Shown: piece by piece, positions 56,023-64,000 of the stretch
How the letters are laid out: each line of letters opens with the position of its first letter
Position numbering within the stretch: position 1 is the stretch's first letter
DNA from: Terrimonas_B sp041743125
Lineage (GTDB): Bacteria; Bacteroidota; Bacteroidia; Chitinophagales; Chitinophagaceae
Length of the DNA: 64,000 nucleotides
NCBI GenBank assembly: GCA_041743125.1
Contig: JBGTNK010000033.1
Coordinates: 19,524-83,523 of the forward strand
Direction of reading: 5' to 3'
Notes under the pieces: model-generated
The model's database searches: none
What the model was told of the DNA's origin: nothing
The model's input: the letters and a program-made list of their open reading frames with translations, nothing else
Made by a program: the position numbers and the translations under genes

Positions 56023-57435
56023 ATGAATGAAACCACAATTATAGATGAATTTAAGATCCCTTCTTTATTGGATGGAGAAATCTATTTCATTGGCATAGGC
56101 GGAATAGGCATGAGCGCCGTTGCCCGGTTCTTTCATTCAAAAGGGGTAAGAGTAAGCGGGTATGATAAAACAGTTACAGCCCTTACAAAAGAATTAGAAG
56201 CAAGCGGGATAGAAATTCATTACAAAGAAGATCTTGAAAAGATCCCAAAAGATCCGAAGCTCGTTGTTTATACACCCGCCATACCGGCCGACCATAAGGA
56301 GTTGGTTTTTTACCGGCAAGCTGGTAGTAAAGTGGTAAAGAGAAGTGACGTATTGCAATTGATCTCTGAAAGTTCTTTTAATATCTGTATTGCGGGTACG
56401 CATGGTAAAACAACAATCACTACCATGGTGGCGCATTTATTACGGGATACCAGGTATGGTTGCAATGCTTTCCTGGGAGGTATTTCAGTGAATTATGGAA
56501 CCAATTTCTGGAGCGATCCAAAAAATGTTTCTGTAATTGAAGCAGATGAATATGACAGAAGTTTTTTGAAATTAAGTCCGGATATAGCCATTATTACGGC
56601 TATGGATGCGGATCACCTGGATATATATGGAACGGCCGGTTCGGTGGAACAGGCTTTCATTGACTTCAGCCAAAAAATAAAACCCGGAGGATTGCTGATC
56701 AGGCAATATGATTTGAAAAGGGGAAATGAATTATCATCAGGGCGCCAGCTTACTTATAGTTTGCAGAATAAAAAGGCGGATGTATATGCTGAAAATATAA
56801 GGATGAAGAACGGAAGTTACGAGATGGATATAAACATGCAAGACAAGAAGTTTGAAAATGTAGTACTGAACATGGGAGGATTGCATAACGCAGAAAATGT
56901 TTTAGCCGCTATTGCAGTAGCCGTGGATTTGGGAATAGAAAATGAAAAGATAAAAAATGCAGTGGCCTCTTTTCGCGGAGTAAAAAGACGGTTTGAATAC
57001 ATTATCAAAAATGAAAACCTGGTATTTATTGATGATTATGCCCATCACCCGGAAGAATTGAGGGCATTGATCAACGGCGCTAAATCATTATTCAATAATA
57101 AAAAATGTATGTTGGTTTTTCAACCTCATCTTTTTACAAGAACAAGAGATTTTGCCGATGAATTTGCAGAAGTGCTTGAAATGGCTGATGAAGTTTTTGT
57201 TTTACCTATTTATCCGGCAAGAGAGCAGCCGCTGGAAGGTGTAACCAGTGAGATGCTGACAAAAAAAATGAAACCCGGGAATGCTTGGGTATTAAATATG
57301 GATGAAATAATAAGCAAGCTGGAAGAAAGGATAAAAAGTGGTAATACACCTGAATTGATTATTACAGCGGGCGCCGGCGACATTGATACATTAGTGCCCC
57401 GTATAAAGAAAATTTTAACTGAAAAGGGAAAGTGA
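56023..57435 (+). CDS. murC: UDP-MurNAc:L-alanine ligase MurC
   Basis: 470 residues. Rossmann start GEIYFIGIGGIGMSAVARFFH, ATP loop CIAGTHGKTTITTMVAHLL, then EADEYDRSFLKLSPDIAIITAMDADHLD and the C-terminal DDYAHHPEELRALINGAK and FQPHLFTRTRDFADEF. I take ATG 56023 (AAAAAGAGAA just before it); a GTG 14 codons upstream overlaps the murG tail. Its TGA stop overlaps the ftsQ GTG start. Confidence 0.94.
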   Translation: MNETTIIDEFKIPSLLDGEIYFIGIGGIGMSAVARFFHSKGVRVSGYDKTVTALTKELEASGIEIHYKEDLEKIPKDPKLVVYTPAIPADHKELVFYRQAGSKVVKRSDVLQLISESSFNICIAGTHGKTTITTMVAHLLRDTRYGCNAFLGGISVNYGTNFWSDPKNVSVIEADEYDRSFLKLSPDIAIITAMDADHLDIYGTAGSVEQAFIDFSQKIKPGGLLIRQYDLKRGNELSSGRQLTYSLQNKKADVYAENIRMKNGSYEMDINMQDKKFENVVLNMGGLHNAENVLAAIAVAVDLGIENEKIKNAVASFRGVKRRFEYIIKNENLVFIDDYAHHPEELRALINGAKSLFNNKKCMLVFQPHLFTRTRDFADEFAEVLEMADEVFVLPIYPAREQPLEGVTSEMLTKKMKPGNAWVLNMDEIISKLEERIKSGNTPELIITAGAGDIDTLVPRIKKILTEKGK

Positions 57436-58466
57436 ATACAAAAAAAACGATACAAAAAATACTTTTCGTTGCCTTATGGGTAGTGATCGGAGGTGGTATG
57501 CTTACCCTGTTAATTGCCGCTATGGGCAATCAGAAAAAAAATACCTGTAAAGATTATACAGTTATCATAAAAGGGGAAAAGAAAGAAGATTATTTCCTTG
57601 GTAAATCCGAAATAATTAAAATCTTAAAAGCATCGGCAAAAGGAAATATAAAAGGCCAGGCAAAAGCATCCTTTAACCTTCAAAAAATGGAAAACCTGCT
57701 GGAGCGTAATGAATGGATAAAAGATGCCCAGGTTTATTTCGACCATAAAGATGTATTGCATGTAACCGTGGAAGAAAGAGAACCGGTGGCCAGGATTTTT
57801 ACACCGGGTGGTATGTCTTTTTATATTGACGGGTATGACCGTACCATGAAATTATCGACAAGGACCAGGGCCAGGGTTCCTGTGTTTACGGGTTTTCCGG
57901 ACAAAAAAATAACAACAAAAAAGGATAGCCTGTTATTGCAGGATGTAAGAAGAACGGCAACATTCATCAACAATAATTCTTTCTGGGCCTCCCAGGTTGC
58001 CCAGGTTGATATGGTGGCTTCAGATGTTGCTGATTCCTGGGAAATGGAGATGGTGCCTGTGATCGGAAATCATATTGTGAAGTTGGGTAACGGTGAAAAC
58101 ATAGAAGAGAAATTTAACCGCCTGTTTATTTTTTATAAACAAGTGCTTGCCCGCAGCGGCTTTGATAAGTATAAGACAGTGGATGTGCGGTATGATGGCC
58201 AGGTAATTGGCGGAAAAAGTGAAAATCCGAAAGTAGATTCGGTGGCACTCCGTAAAAGTGTTGAGAATCTGTTGCAACAAATAAAAAAAATTGAAAAGGA
58301 AAATGAGGACCTGGAAAAATCAATGGCTGAAAATAATCTGACCCAATCTAAACTACCATCCGGCGAACCTGCTGTAAATAATCCCAATCCAAATCCTGCC
58401 AAAAACAACTCCATTGATCCAAAACCCAAAGAAGAAACAAAACGTCCGAAAGCTGTAATGAAGTAA
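57432..58466 (+). CDS. ftsQ: Cell-division protein FtsQ (DivIB-like)
   Basis: 344 residues, bitopic. Short cytoplasmic part, TM helix (about residues 10-30), POTRA-like domain with FNLQKMENLLERNEWIKDAQVYFDHKDVLHVTVEEREPVAR, beta domain and a long low-complexity tail rich in Asn, Pro and Lys (about residues 275-344). The start is GTG 57432, in a GTGA overlap with the murC stop, so translational coupling is likely. Joins the FtsL-type complex. Confidence 0.88.
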   Translation: MNTKKTIQKILFVALWVVIGGGMLTLLIAAMGNQKKNTCKDYTVIIKGEKKEDYFLGKSEIIKILKASAKGNIKGQAKASFNLQKMENLLERNEWIKDAQVYFDHKDVLHVTVEEREPVARIFTPGGMSFYIDGYDRTMKLSTRTRARVPVFTGFPDKKITTKKDSLLLQDVRRTATFINNNSFWASQVAQVDMVASDVADSWEMEMVPVIGNHIVKLGNGENIEEKFNRLFIFYKQVLARSGFDKYKTVDVRYDGQVIGGKSENPKVDSVALRKSVENLLQQIKKIEKENEDLEKSMAENNLTQSKLPSGEPAVNNPNPNPAKNNSIDPKPKEETKRPKAVMK

Positions 58467-58647
58467 AAAGCCAATGACTAGGTGAGCCGGGAAAGAAAAG
58501 GCTAAAAGAAATTATTAAGGATAAAATGATGAACAGCGGACAGGAACCTGAACGGAGCGTCGCCAATGCAGCTGCTCAACGATCAGGAAGCCGGAAAAAA
58601 AATTAACTGAACTCTTTCGATAAAAACAACAACTAAAATCAATTTTT

Positions 58648-60021
58648 ATGAACACTGAACAACCCATTATTGTAGGTCTTGACATAGGGACAACCAAAAT
58701 AGCGGTCATTGCCGGGCGAAAAAATGAATTCGGCAAGTTGGAAATACTAGGATTTGGAAAAGCCAATTCCAATGGAGTAAAACACGGCCAGGTACTTAAT
58801 ATTGACGAAACGATCAAAGCGATAAAAACCGCTTTGGATAATTGTTTCGCCTCTAATCCCAACCTGGACATTAATGATGTGTATGTAGGTATTGCCGGGC
58901 ATCATATAAAAAGTTTACAAACCCGTGGTGATATCGTTCGCCAGGTTAACGATGAAGAAATTTCTCAACGGGAAATTGATCAGCTGATCAGCGACCAGTA
59001 TAAAACATATATTCCTGCCGGCGACCAGATCATAGATGTGATACCGCAGGAGTTTACAGTCGATAATTTTCAAAACATTCCCAACCCAATAGGATACGGC
59101 GGTGTAAAAGTGGGGGCCAACTTTCATATTATCACCGGCGATAAAAATGCCATCCGCAACATAAACCGCAGCGTAGAAAAATCTGGCCTGCATACTAAAG
59201 ACCTGGTATTGCAACCACTTGCTTCCTCTTCTGCAGTAATGGCACAGGAAGACCTGGAAGCTGGTGTAGCTATTGTAGATATAGGTGGGGGCACTACGGA
59301 CCTGGCTGTTTTTTATGAAGGCATACTGAAACATACGGCTGTTATTCCTTTTGCAGGAGAAAATATTACCAATGATATAAAAACAGGTTTGGGAGTTTTA
59401 AAAACACAGGCTGAGCAAATGAAAGTGCAGTTTGGCAGTGCCCTGGCCAATGAAGCCAAAGGAAATGCCTATATCACTATACCCGGGTTGCGTGGAATGC
59501 CAGCCAAAGAAATAAGTGTAAAAAGCCTGGCCAGCATTATTCAGGCAAGAATGAGTGAGATCATGGATTTTGTTACTTATCATTTGAAACAAGTCGGTTT
59601 AGACAATAAGGCTTTGAATGGTGGTGTGGTATTAACAGGTGGTGGTTCGCAGTTGCGGCATCTTATTCAATTGACAGAATATGCTACCGGCTTACCAGCA
59701 AGAATTGGTTTCCCCAATGAACATCTGGCTGCCGGCCATATTGAAGAATTAGCGAAGCCCACTTATTCAACCTGCATCGGGCTTATCCTGAAAGGCTATG
59801 ATGACTATGAGCATAACCGCAAGCAGTTTGAAAAGGAATACAAAAAAGTGGATGTGCCTGATACCCTGAAAAAAGCAATAGAGGATGAAGAAAGAGAACT
59901 TGAAATAGAAGAAGTGAGTACAGACAGAGTAAAACAAAGAAGAGGATTGAATAATTTCTGGGGAAAATTCAAAGACGGCATCATCGATCTTTTTAAAGAA
60001 GAAGAAGATAAACATTTGTAA
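58648..60021 (+). CDS. ftsA: Cell-division actin-like protein FtsA
   Basis: 457-residue ATPase that tethers FtsZ to the membrane. Phosphate motif GLDIGTTKIAVIAG, SHS2/1C-domain region (VTYHLKQ context), then AIVDIGGGTTDLAVF and VLTGGGSQLRHL. The C-terminus ends in a basic amphipathic helix (FWGKFKDGIIDLFKE) that would bind the membrane, after a charged linker. 181 bases separate it from ftsQ. Confidence 0.95.
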   Translation: MNTEQPIIVGLDIGTTKIAVIAGRKNEFGKLEILGFGKANSNGVKHGQVLNIDETIKAIKTALDNCFASNPNLDINDVYVGIAGHHIKSLQTRGDIVRQVNDEEISQREIDQLISDQYKTYIPAGDQIIDVIPQEFTVDNFQNIPNPIGYGGVKVGANFHIITGDKNAIRNINRSVEKSGLHTKDLVLQPLASSSAVMAQEDLEAGVAIVDIGGGTTDLAVFYEGILKHTAVIPFAGENITNDIKTGLGVLKTQAEQMKVQFGSALANEAKGNAYITIPGLRGMPAKEISVKSLASIIQARMSEIMDFVTYHLKQVGLDNKALNGGVVLTGGGSQLRHLIQLTEYATGLPARIGFPNEHLAAGHIEELAKPTYSTCIGLILKGYDDYEHNRKQFEKEYKKVDVPDTLKKAIEDEERELEIEEVSTDRVKQRRGLNNFWGKFKDGIIDLFKEEEDKHL

Positions 60022-60188
60022 AGCCCGTTCCCGGAGTGCCAGCAACAAGAATTGAAAAAGGTGACTTCGAGTTTCAAAAAAGTTCTTTTAAATAAAATAA
60101 AATACTAACCCGATTAACCCGGTCTATACCTGTCTCTTGCCTGGTGCAGGTACGATTCAGGAAGGCCGTTTATTAAATTCAAACAATT

Positions 60189-62201
60189 ATGATACATTTT
60201 GATCTGCCAAAAGAAAAATCATCCATCATCAAAGTAATTGGTGTTGGTGGTGGTGGCGGCAATGCTGTTAACCATATGTTCAGCCAGGATATAGAAGGTG
60301 TCAACTTCATTATATGTAATACTGATGCACAGGCACTGGCCAATAGTGGCATTCCCAATCGTGTACAATTAGGTCCGCACCTTACACAAGGATTGGGTGC
60401 CGGTGCTAATCCGGAGATCGGCCGCCAGGCAACAGAGGAATCGCTGGAAGAATTGAAAGGCATACTGGAGGTGAATACCAAGATGGCCTTTATTACTGCC
60501 GGAATGGGCGGTGGTACAGGCACAGGTGGTGCCCCCATTATTGCAAAAATTTGTAAAGACCTGGGCATTCTTACGGTGGGTATCGTCACAACACCCTTTG
60601 CCTACGAAGGAAAAAAGCGGCAACTGCAGGCAGATGAAGGTATCAAAACCCTGAAGGGATATGTGGATACCTTGCTTGTGATCAGCAATGATAAGCTTCG
60701 CCATCAATATGGTAATTTAAAAATGCGGGAAGCTTTTCAACGGGCCGATAATGTACTGGCTACTGCAGCCAAGTGCATCACGGATGTAATTAATAGCACC
60801 GGCCAGATCAATGTTGACTTTGCCGATGTATGCACGGTGATGCGCAATGGTGGTGTTGCTATTTTAGGCAGTGCAGCCATAGAAGGTGAAAACCGGGCAC
60901 ACAGGGCCATTGAAGAAGCATTGAATTCACCGTTGCTTAATGACAATGATATCAGCGGAGCAAAATGGATTCTTATAAATATAAACTCTGCGGAAGGTGA
61001 AGATGAGTTTACAATGGATGAAGTGGAAATAATACAAAATCACCTGGTGTCACAGGCCGGTGAAGGCACTGATGTGATCATGGGACTTGGTTATGATAAT
61101 ACATTGGGAAGCAAGCTGGGCATTACATTAATCGCTACCGGCTTCCAGCACCGCGATCCTTTTGTAAAACCGGTGGTGAAGAAAGAAGAAGAGAAGAAAG
61201 ATGAAAAAATAGTAATGGTACTTGGGCAACCGGATGAAATTGCTAAACCTGTTCCTGAAAAAAAGAAAGAAAGTTTATCCATTATATCGGAGCCAGTCAT
61301 AGACTCAAAGTTGGAAAAAACCTGGAACGCTGATACAGAGAAGGGCCTGTCTGATTTATTAGCACCGAGACTAGTTGATGAATCCACACTGCCCGATGCT
61401 CCCATGCCGGAAATGAATGACATGATAGAAACGGAATTTATAAGAGAGGAAGAGCCGGCTGTATTCTGGGAATTAACAAGTTTTCCGTCTGCGGCTAAAG
61501 ATGATAACATGTTAAGTAAGAACACCGTTGAAAAAGGGGAAAATACTGTTGGAAAAATGTTAGTGGGTGAGAAAAAAGAAGACCTATATTCGGTTTTCGA
61601 ATCTACTCCCATATCCCCCAACGAACCGAACACCTTATCCACCGATTCAAAAAAAGAACAAGTAAATAAAGAAAGTACGGGTACCAGCCTGATGCCTGCA
61701 GCGTCGGGAGGATATCAACTGGCCCGGCCGTCCAATATCTACGCGGAATCAAAAGCAGAGGAAATCACCTCAACAAGTTCCGCAGAAAAACCGGTCTCTG
61801 CCAAAGTTGCCGCAGACCTGGGAGCCGAACTTCCTGACATGCAAATGCAGCTGGTAGAAAAAGACATTCCAGCGGCGGATATGCCGTTAGCCCACCATGC
61901 TCAAACACTTTTGTTTGGAGAAGCTGAGGATCCCGCCTTGCGGGACGAAGCTGACGAACAACAACGTAGGGCGACCGAACGATTGCACAAGTTGCGCAAC
62001 TTGTCGTTTAACGTGAATTCGGCTGACCCGAATAATGAGTTTGAAACAGTGCCGGCCTATATCCGCCGCAATATGGAATTGTATAACAGCAACTCCCATA
62101 TTGAAAATTTCTATAGCAACTACGAGGTTAGTTCCGATGCCGGCAACCAGGCACATATCAGCACAATCAATACTTTTTTAGATGGAAAAAAACCGGATTA
62201 A
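60189..62201 (+). CDS. ftsZ: Cell-division tubulin homologue FtsZ with very long C-terminal linker
   Basis: 670 residues. The GTPase core (about 1-320) has GVGGGGGNAVNHM, the tubulin signature GMGGGTGTGGAP (about 105-116) and the T7-type NADNVLATAAK region. Residues about 330-610 form an acidic, repeat-poor linker rich in Lys, Glu, Ser and Pro. The tail holds the conserved terminal motif VPAYIRRNMELYN before a further stretch of about 35 residues to the stop. Typical FtsZ is about 380-450; Bacteroidota forms are longer, but this is at the high end. A terminator follows. Confidence 0.95.
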   Translation: MIHFDLPKEKSSIIKVIGVGGGGGNAVNHMFSQDIEGVNFIICNTDAQALANSGIPNRVQLGPHLTQGLGAGANPEIGRQATEESLEELKGILEVNTKMAFITAGMGGGTGTGGAPIIAKICKDLGILTVGIVTTPFAYEGKKRQLQADEGIKTLKGYVDTLLVISNDKLRHQYGNLKMREAFQRADNVLATAAKCITDVINSTGQINVDFADVCTVMRNGGVAILGSAAIEGENRAHRAIEEALNSPLLNDNDISGAKWILININSAEGEDEFTMDEVEIIQNHLVSQAGEGTDVIMGLGYDNTLGSKLGITLIATGFQHRDPFVKPVVKKEEEKKDEKIVMVLGQPDEIAKPVPEKKKESLSIISEPVIDSKLEKTWNADTEKGLSDLLAPRLVDESTLPDAPMPEMNDMIETEFIREEEPAVFWELTSFPSAAKDDNMLSKNTVEKGENTVGKMLVGEKKEDLYSVFESTPISPNEPNTLSTDSKKEQVNKESTGTSLMPAASGGYQLARPSNIYAESKAEEITSTSSAEKPVSAKVAADLGAELPDMQMQLVEKDIPAADMPLAHHAQTLLFGEAEDPALRDEADEQQRRATERLHKLRNLSFNVNSADPNNEFETVPAYIRRNMELYNSNSHIENFYSNYEVSSDAGNQAHISTINTFLDGKKPD

Positions 62202-62281
62202 GCAGGTTTATAAATATAACAGGTGTATAGAAATATAATCTTTTCAATGAGTCCGGCATAACGGCTCCGTTTTTAGTTGTT

Positions 62282-62312
62282 CCCTGGTGTTTGTGCACCG
62301 GGGTTTTTTTTT
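62282..62312 (+). terminator. Terminator of the dcw cluster after ftsZ
   Basis: CCCTGGTG pairs with CACCGGGG (one G-U) around a 6-base loop, followed by nine T. It lies 80 bases after the ftsZ stop and closes the division operon. Confidence 0.88.
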
Positions 62313-62404
62313 GATAAAGGGATTGTTGTTGGTGCTGGTATTTACTTTTGCAGCATTATGCTAAACGGGCTGGCTGAGGTGGAACGTTGTATTCTACTTT
62401 TCAG

Positions 62405-62425
62405 TCATGAGTTGCTAACTCATGA
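62405..62425. repeat. Perfect 9-bp inverted repeat near the RHS remnant
   Basis: TCATGAGTT at 62405-62413 and AACTCATGA at 62417-62425 flank a GCT spacer. It sits between the dcw terminator and the decayed RHS gene. The stem with a 3-base loop resembles the layout of the palindrome beside the transposase genes, but the sequence differs, so its origin is unsure. Confidence 0.55.
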
Positions 62426-62475
62426 CAACGATTAAACTTTTTTATTTTTATTCAGGATTTGAATTAACAAACTAA

Positions 62476-63114
62476 GGACAACGGGGTCGCCTGCTGCAGA
62501 CAGATAAAAAAATACAAAACACCAATGTAAACGGAAATGCACTACCGGCTGCATATACTACCATCAGCAAATTAGAATATGATGCGCTGGGCCAGTTAAA
62601 GAAAAAGAAAATAGGCAATAAGCCAGGAGCTCCTGCCGGTACAGCACTTGCTAACCTTGACCACGACTATAATATCCGTGGTTGGTTACTTTCTATCAAC
62701 AAAGATTATGTTTCGGCTTCAACAAATGCAGATCAGTATTTTGGTATGCAACTGGGGTATGATAAAGATGCCAGCTTCGGCACATTTGTGAAGCAATACA
62801 ATGGTAATATCAGTGGCACCATATGGAAGAGTGAAGGTGATCAGCAAAAAAGAAAATATGATTTCACCTACGATGCAGTGAACCGGCTGACTGCTGCGGA
62901 TTTCAACCAGTATGTGTCTGGCTCAGGTAGTTCAGCCATCTTTAATAAAACGGCCGGGATTGATTTCAGCGTAAGTAATTTAACGTTTGATGCCAATGGA
63001 AATATAATAACGATGAACCAGAAAGGATTGAAGTTAAATACTTCTCCTACGATTGACTCATTATTATATACCTATACCACCAATAGTAACAAACTTCTTA
63101 AAGTATTTGACAGA
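62476..63114 (+). pseudogene. RHS/YD-repeat protein fragment, truncated at both ends
   Basis: The frame is open from 62476 (after a TAA) and has no start codon. It reads GQRGRLLQTDKK, then KLEYDALGQLKKKKIGNK, then LDHDYNIRGWLLSINKDY, FTYDAVNRLTAADFNQY and LTFDANGNIITMNQKGL. These are the YD-type repeats of large secreted RHS/polymorphic toxin proteins of Bacteroidota. The homologous reading stops at about KLLKVFD (63114) where the REP-like/transposase sequence begins; the frame then runs 96 more bases with no RHS similarity. A relic of an RHS gene whose 3' part was replaced. Confidence 0.8.
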
Positions 63115-63127
63115 GTTACTTTTCCCG

Positions 63128-63168
63128 CCCGGAGTCTCCTCCTCAATCGTTCCCGCCCATGTCTCACG
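63128..63168. repeat. REP-like element, left flank of the transposase
   Basis: Contains CCCGGAGTC (63128-63136) and TGTCTCACG (63160-63168). The same two 9-mers occur in the same order on the right flank. Such flanks are the usual partners of REP-associated transposases. It lies at the junction where RHS similarity ends. Confidence 0.6.
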
Positions 63169-63239
63169 CCAAGCCCGGTGTGTAAGCCGTGGACATTGGG
63201 CCTTATGTAATGGATACTTCAATTCAATAACTTTACGCC

Positions 63240-63840
63240 ATGCCAGTTCGTAAGGATATACCATACAATGAGGGATTATTATTTATTACTTTTACCTGTT
63301 ACAGATAGCTTCCGTTGATAGAGCAAACGAATAGTTATGATTTAGTTTTAGCTGGTTTGATTATCTGAAAAAACACAGTCACCGTATTGCCGGATTTGTC
63401 ATTATGCCCAATCATGTTCATGCGCTGATTGATTTCTCCAAAACAACAAAGAAAATTAACAGCATTATAGGAGATGGAAAACGATTCATGGCGCATGAAA
63501 TAATAAAAAGATTGAGGGAAGCAAATAAAACCGATGTGCTGGTTATGCTTGAAAAAGCGGTTACGGCAAAAGGTAAAGACAAAGGAAAGAACCAAGAAGT
63601 GTGGAAAGAATCATTTGACTGGAAAATATGTGAAACGGCAGCGTTTGCTTACCAAAAATTGATATACATGCACAATAATCCTTGTGCGGGGAAGTGGAAA
63701 TTGGTAGAAGATATTACGAAGTATGAACACAGCTCTGCACGGTTTTATATCAGTGGAAAACATGCAGCGTATGAAGTAACGTGTGTTGAAGAAATAATAA
63801 GTGAGAAGTGGTTGCAAAGCCCGGAGTCCGCTCCTCCGCC
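63240..63840 (+). pseudogene. REP-associated tyrosine transposase (Y1/IS200-like), broken
   Basis: The start MPVRKDIPYNEGLLFITFTCY (ATG 63240) matches this family. Codon 23 is TAG (63306-63308) where the family usually has Trp. A 1-base deletion near 63348 then changes frame, after which the rest reads intact: WFDYLKKH, the HUH-type motif MPNHVHALI, KINSIIGDGKRFMAHEI, VWKESFDWK, and YMHNNPCAGKW with HSSARFYISGKHAAYEVT. The catalytic Tyr of the Y1 class is expected in the segment after the HUH motif. Two lesions, so inactive unless supplied in trans. Confidence 0.82.
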
Positions 63841-63893
63841 TGCGTTCGTGTCCGCAAATAAAAGAAAGCCCCGGTTCGTGTCTCACGAACCGG
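63819..63893. repeat. REP-like element, right flank, with 10-bp palindrome
   Basis: CCCGGAGTC at 63819-63827 and TGTCTCACG at 63879-63887 mirror the left flank. Within it CCGGTTCGTG (63871-63880) and CACGAACCGG (63884-63893) form a perfect 10-bp inverted repeat around TCT. It lies between the broken transposase and the next one, and is not a stop in the reading frame. Confidence 0.65.
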
Positions 63894-63910
63894 AATTATT
63901 AACTTTAAAC

Positions 63911-64000
63911 ATGGCAGAAGATATTTTTACATATAAACGAAAATCATTCATTGAAATCGGTGAAGCATTTTTCTGGACAGCTACAATTAATCAATGGCAG
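63911..64000 (+). CDS. Second Y1-type transposase, 5' end only (runs off window)
   Basis: ATG 63911 begins MAEDIFTYKRKSFIEIGEAF followed by FWTATINQWQ, a start shared with a second branch of IS200-like REP-associated proteins in this family of bacteria. The frame continues to base 64000. It is in the same frame as the downstream part of the preceding broken transposase, with no stop between, so the two may be read as one product from an internal start, or this ATG is used alone. The catalytic part lies outside the window. Confidence 0.6.
   Translation, partial: MAEDIFTYKRKSFIEIGEAFFWTATINQWQ

Noticed and set aside
61091..61642. 183-codon minus-strand frame inside the ftsZ linker
   Set aside because: Ser/Phe-rich mirror of the Lys/Glu-rich FtsZ linker; a composition artefact.
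62405..62425. Second terminator after ftsZ
   Set aside because: The stem is not followed directly by a T run, and a better terminator lies 100 bases upstream.
1..64000. CRISPR array, rRNA or tRNA genes
   Set aside because: No regular direct-repeat/spacer pattern was found. No cloverleaf-like or rRNA-like stretch was recognised in the intergenic gaps, although I could only check by eye.

Overview
This 64 kb window is an ordinary chromosomal stretch from a member of the Bacteroidota, most likely of the Chitinophagaceae. The evidence is the Bacteroidota-type TAnnTTTG promoter boxes (clearest before atpD and the thiolase), the weak use of Shine-Dalgarno sites, the type IX secretion gene porT beside ubiE and engB, a secreted protease with a type IX sorting tail, an atpD-atpC pair split from the other ATP synthase genes, and a dcw cluster whose FtsZ has a very long C-terminal linker. 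The species cannot be named from the sequence alone.

Layout. 1-4.9 kb: 3' end of dnaB, rsmE, a TerC-type membrane protein, pyrD and a thiolase. 5-7.5 kb: a lone contractile-tail-sheath gene, a DUF2721 membrane protein and a rhodanese. 7.5-19 kb: ABC exporter, comM, M1 aminopeptidase, MutS-like ATPase, dihydroorotase, an outer-membrane barrel protein, porT and ubiE. 19-25.8 kb: engB, small secreted proteins, a YkuK-type RNase H-fold protein, a type IX-sorted metzincin protease, a CoA-binding protein, a GbsR/MarR regulator and pdhC. 25.9-33 kb: dnaX, a GNAT-like protein, and a minus-strand locus holding an ECF42-type sigma factor, two SRPBCC genes (one broken), a DinB-like protein and two DGPF (YCII) proteins. 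33-45 kb: L,D-transpeptidase, S9 peptidase, atpD/atpC, TMEM220-like and DUF4197 proteins, YqgE, an orphan sensor kinase, queA and a DUF3052 protein. 45-62.2 kb: the division and cell-wall cluster mraZ-rsmH-ftsL-ftsI-murE-mraY-murD-ftsW-murG-murC-ftsQ-ftsA-ftsZ, all on the plus strand and closed by a strong terminator. 62.3-64 kb: a decayed accessory end with an RHS-repeat gene fragment, a broken REP-associated transposase flanked by REP-like repeats, and the start of a second transposase.

How the genes work together. The 17 kb dcw block supplies peptidoglycan precursors (MurC, D, E, G, MraY) and the septal machine (FtsI, W, L, Q, A, Z); murF, murB and ddl are not in it. PyrD and the dihydroorotase both belong to pyrimidine synthesis. 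PorT builds the type IX system that would export the sorting-tailed protease at 20.7 kb. The sigma-factor locus has the make-up of an ECF42 regulon, and a site resembling the ECF42 promoter (TGTCCG, 17-bp gap, CGTC) lies just upstream of its first gene.

I found no CRISPR array, rRNA, tRNA or prophage, and no obviously new multi-gene system. The items most worth a second look are the sigma-factor locus with its candidate promoter and its Trp-to-stop SRPBCC gene, the orphan sheath gene, the protease with its small secreted neighbour, and the REP/transposase end.
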